A DNA stretch of 64,000 nt from Methylobacterium nodulans ORS 2060 (GTDB lineage Bacteria; Pseudomonadota; Alphaproteobacteria; Rhizobiales; Beijerinckiaceae): assembly GCF_000022085.1 (NCBI RefSeq), contig NC_011894.1, positions 124,001 through 188,000 of the forward strand, read 5' to 3'. The position numbers and the translations under genes were made by a program. This document shows, in pieces, positions 63,247-64,000 of the stretch. The notes under the pieces are model-generated. The model saw nothing but the letters and a program-made list of their open reading frames with translations. It was not told the DNA's origin and searched no databases. Numbering within the stretch: the stretch's first letter is position 1; each line of letters opens with the position of its first letter.

Positions 63247-64000
63247 TCACGCGGCGAGCTGGCGCAGCACGTAGGGCAGGATGCCGCCGTTGCGGAAATA
63301 CTCCAGCTCGTCGAGGGTATCGATCCGGCAGGTGAGCGGCACCTGCTTCGTCGTGCCGTCCGCCGCCGTGATCTCGGCGGTGAGCGTCTGGCGCGGCTTC
63401 AGGTCGCCCGCGAGGCCCCGGATGGTGACGGTCTCGTCGCCCTTGAGGCCGAGCGAATCCCAGGTCGTGTCGCCCTGGAAGACCAGCGGCACTACGCCCA
63501 TGCCGACGAGATTCGAGCGGTGGATGCGCTCGAAGCTCTCCGCAATGACCGCGCGCACACCGAGCAACTTCGTGCCCTTGGCCGCCCAGTCGCGCGAGGA
63601 GCCCGTGCCGTATTCCTTGCCGGCGAAGACCACGAGCGGCGTGCCCTCGGCCTGGTAGCGCATTGCCGCATCGTAGATGAACATCTTCTCGCCCCCCGGC
63701 TGGTAGAGGGTCCAGCCGCCCTCCACCACATTGCCGGATTCATCGCGGACCATCTGGTTCTTGATGCGGATATTGGCGAAGGTGCCTCGCATCATGACCT
63801 CGTGATTGCCGCGCCGCGTGCCGTACTGGTTGAAGTCCTGCACGCGGACCTGATGCTCCTGCAGGTACTTGCCGGCCGGCGAGGCCGCCCGGATGTTGCC
63901 GGCGGGCGAGATGTGGTCGGTGGTGATCGAGTCGAGGAAGAGGCCGAGGATGCGCGCGCCGACGATGTCGGTGACCGGCGCCGGGGTCTTCTGCATGCCC
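63247..64000 (-). CDS. acnA: aconitate hydratase A, 5' end outside window
   Basis: TCA-cycle enzyme interconverting citrate and isocitrate. Only the C-terminal 250 residues are in the window. They hold the swivel domain of AcnA/IRP-type aconitase: [60 protein letters not shown] with the substrate-binding Ser/Arg loop, [20 protein letters not shown] and [14 protein letters not shown]. The reading frame runs off the window edge at 64000. A terminator follows at 63178. Confidence 0.97.
   Translation of the reverse strand, partial: GMQKTPAPVTDIVGARILGLFLDSITTDHISPAGNIRAASPAGKYLQEHQVRVQDFNQYGTRRGNHEVMMRGTFANIRIKNQMVRDESGNVVEGGWTLYQPGGEKMFIYDAAMRYQAEGTPLVVFAGKEYGTGSSRDWAAKGTKLLGVRAVIAESFERIHRSNLVGMGVVPLVFQGDTTWDSLGLKGDETVTIRGLAGDLKPRQTLTAEITAADGTTKQVPLTCRIDTLDELEYFRNGGILPYVLRQLAA

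Overview
The window is GC-rich DNA from an alphaproteobacterium, most likely of the Hyphomicrobiales and probably Methylobacteriaceae. This placement is inferred from gene content: a MucR-type regulator, divergent dctA/dctBD with a sigma-54 promoter, a NadQ-type regulator beside nadABC, the NAGGN osmolyte operon, DUF1236/DUF3108/DUF6894 proteins, a GGAAC-N17-CGTT general-stress promoter, and several families of intergenic palindromic repeats. No rRNA, tRNA or CRISPR array was seen.

Layout. 1-8202: a quinate/shikimate catabolic island with two MHS-type transporters, two shikimate/quinate dehydrogenases, a LysR regulator, a 3-dehydroshikimate dehydratase fused to an HPPD-like domain, and type II dehydroquinase. 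Together these would import quinate or shikimate and turn them into protocatechuate. 8203-12527: a repeat copy, a MucR-like regulator, kdsA, an acetyltransferase with a cupin regulator, and an outer-membrane-like protein. 12528-14220: an intact IS481-type element inserted in an intergenic palindrome. 14219-19015: the C4-dicarboxylate system, with dctD frameshifted as read. 19121-21426: an unrecognised two-gene operon, a phosphoribosyltransferase-like/kinase-like fusion and a histidine phosphatase. 21840-24652: a membrane cytochrome b fused to an ethylbenzene-dehydrogenase-gamma-like domain, with a 2Fe-2S flavin reductase. 24813-25574: hicAB with a palindromic operator. 25680-31313: a PstS-like binding protein and the three-gene NAGGN osmoprotectant operon. 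31543-35271: a single-domain response regulator and a large hybrid kinase. 35593-38711: CoA-related genes, then rplM-rpsI. 38897-45396: a serine protease, a tRNA-editing/PLP enzyme/enoyl-CoA hydratase operon, a PAP2 phosphatase, an AlgX-like protein and a glutathionyl-hydroquinone reductase. 45590-48340: a complete three-component P450 operon (ferredoxin, ferredoxin reductase, P450). 48544-53009: a same-strand set of adenylate cyclase, cyclase-like DUF3095 protein and cyclic-nucleotide-gated patatin phospholipase. 53163-56400: small proteins, a FemAB-like protein and nadQ. 57102-60553: nadABC behind two NadQ-type operators. 60629-64000: a Gly-rich DUF1236 protein, a DUF3108 protein, a small helical protein and the end of aconitase.

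The best candidates for something undescribed are the cyclase/DUF3095/cNMP-patatin operon, which reads as a second-messenger synthase with a lipid-cleaving effector, and the PRTase-kinase-like/phosphatase pair. The intergenic repeat families, one with a compensatory double change in its hairpin, are the clearest non-coding signal.
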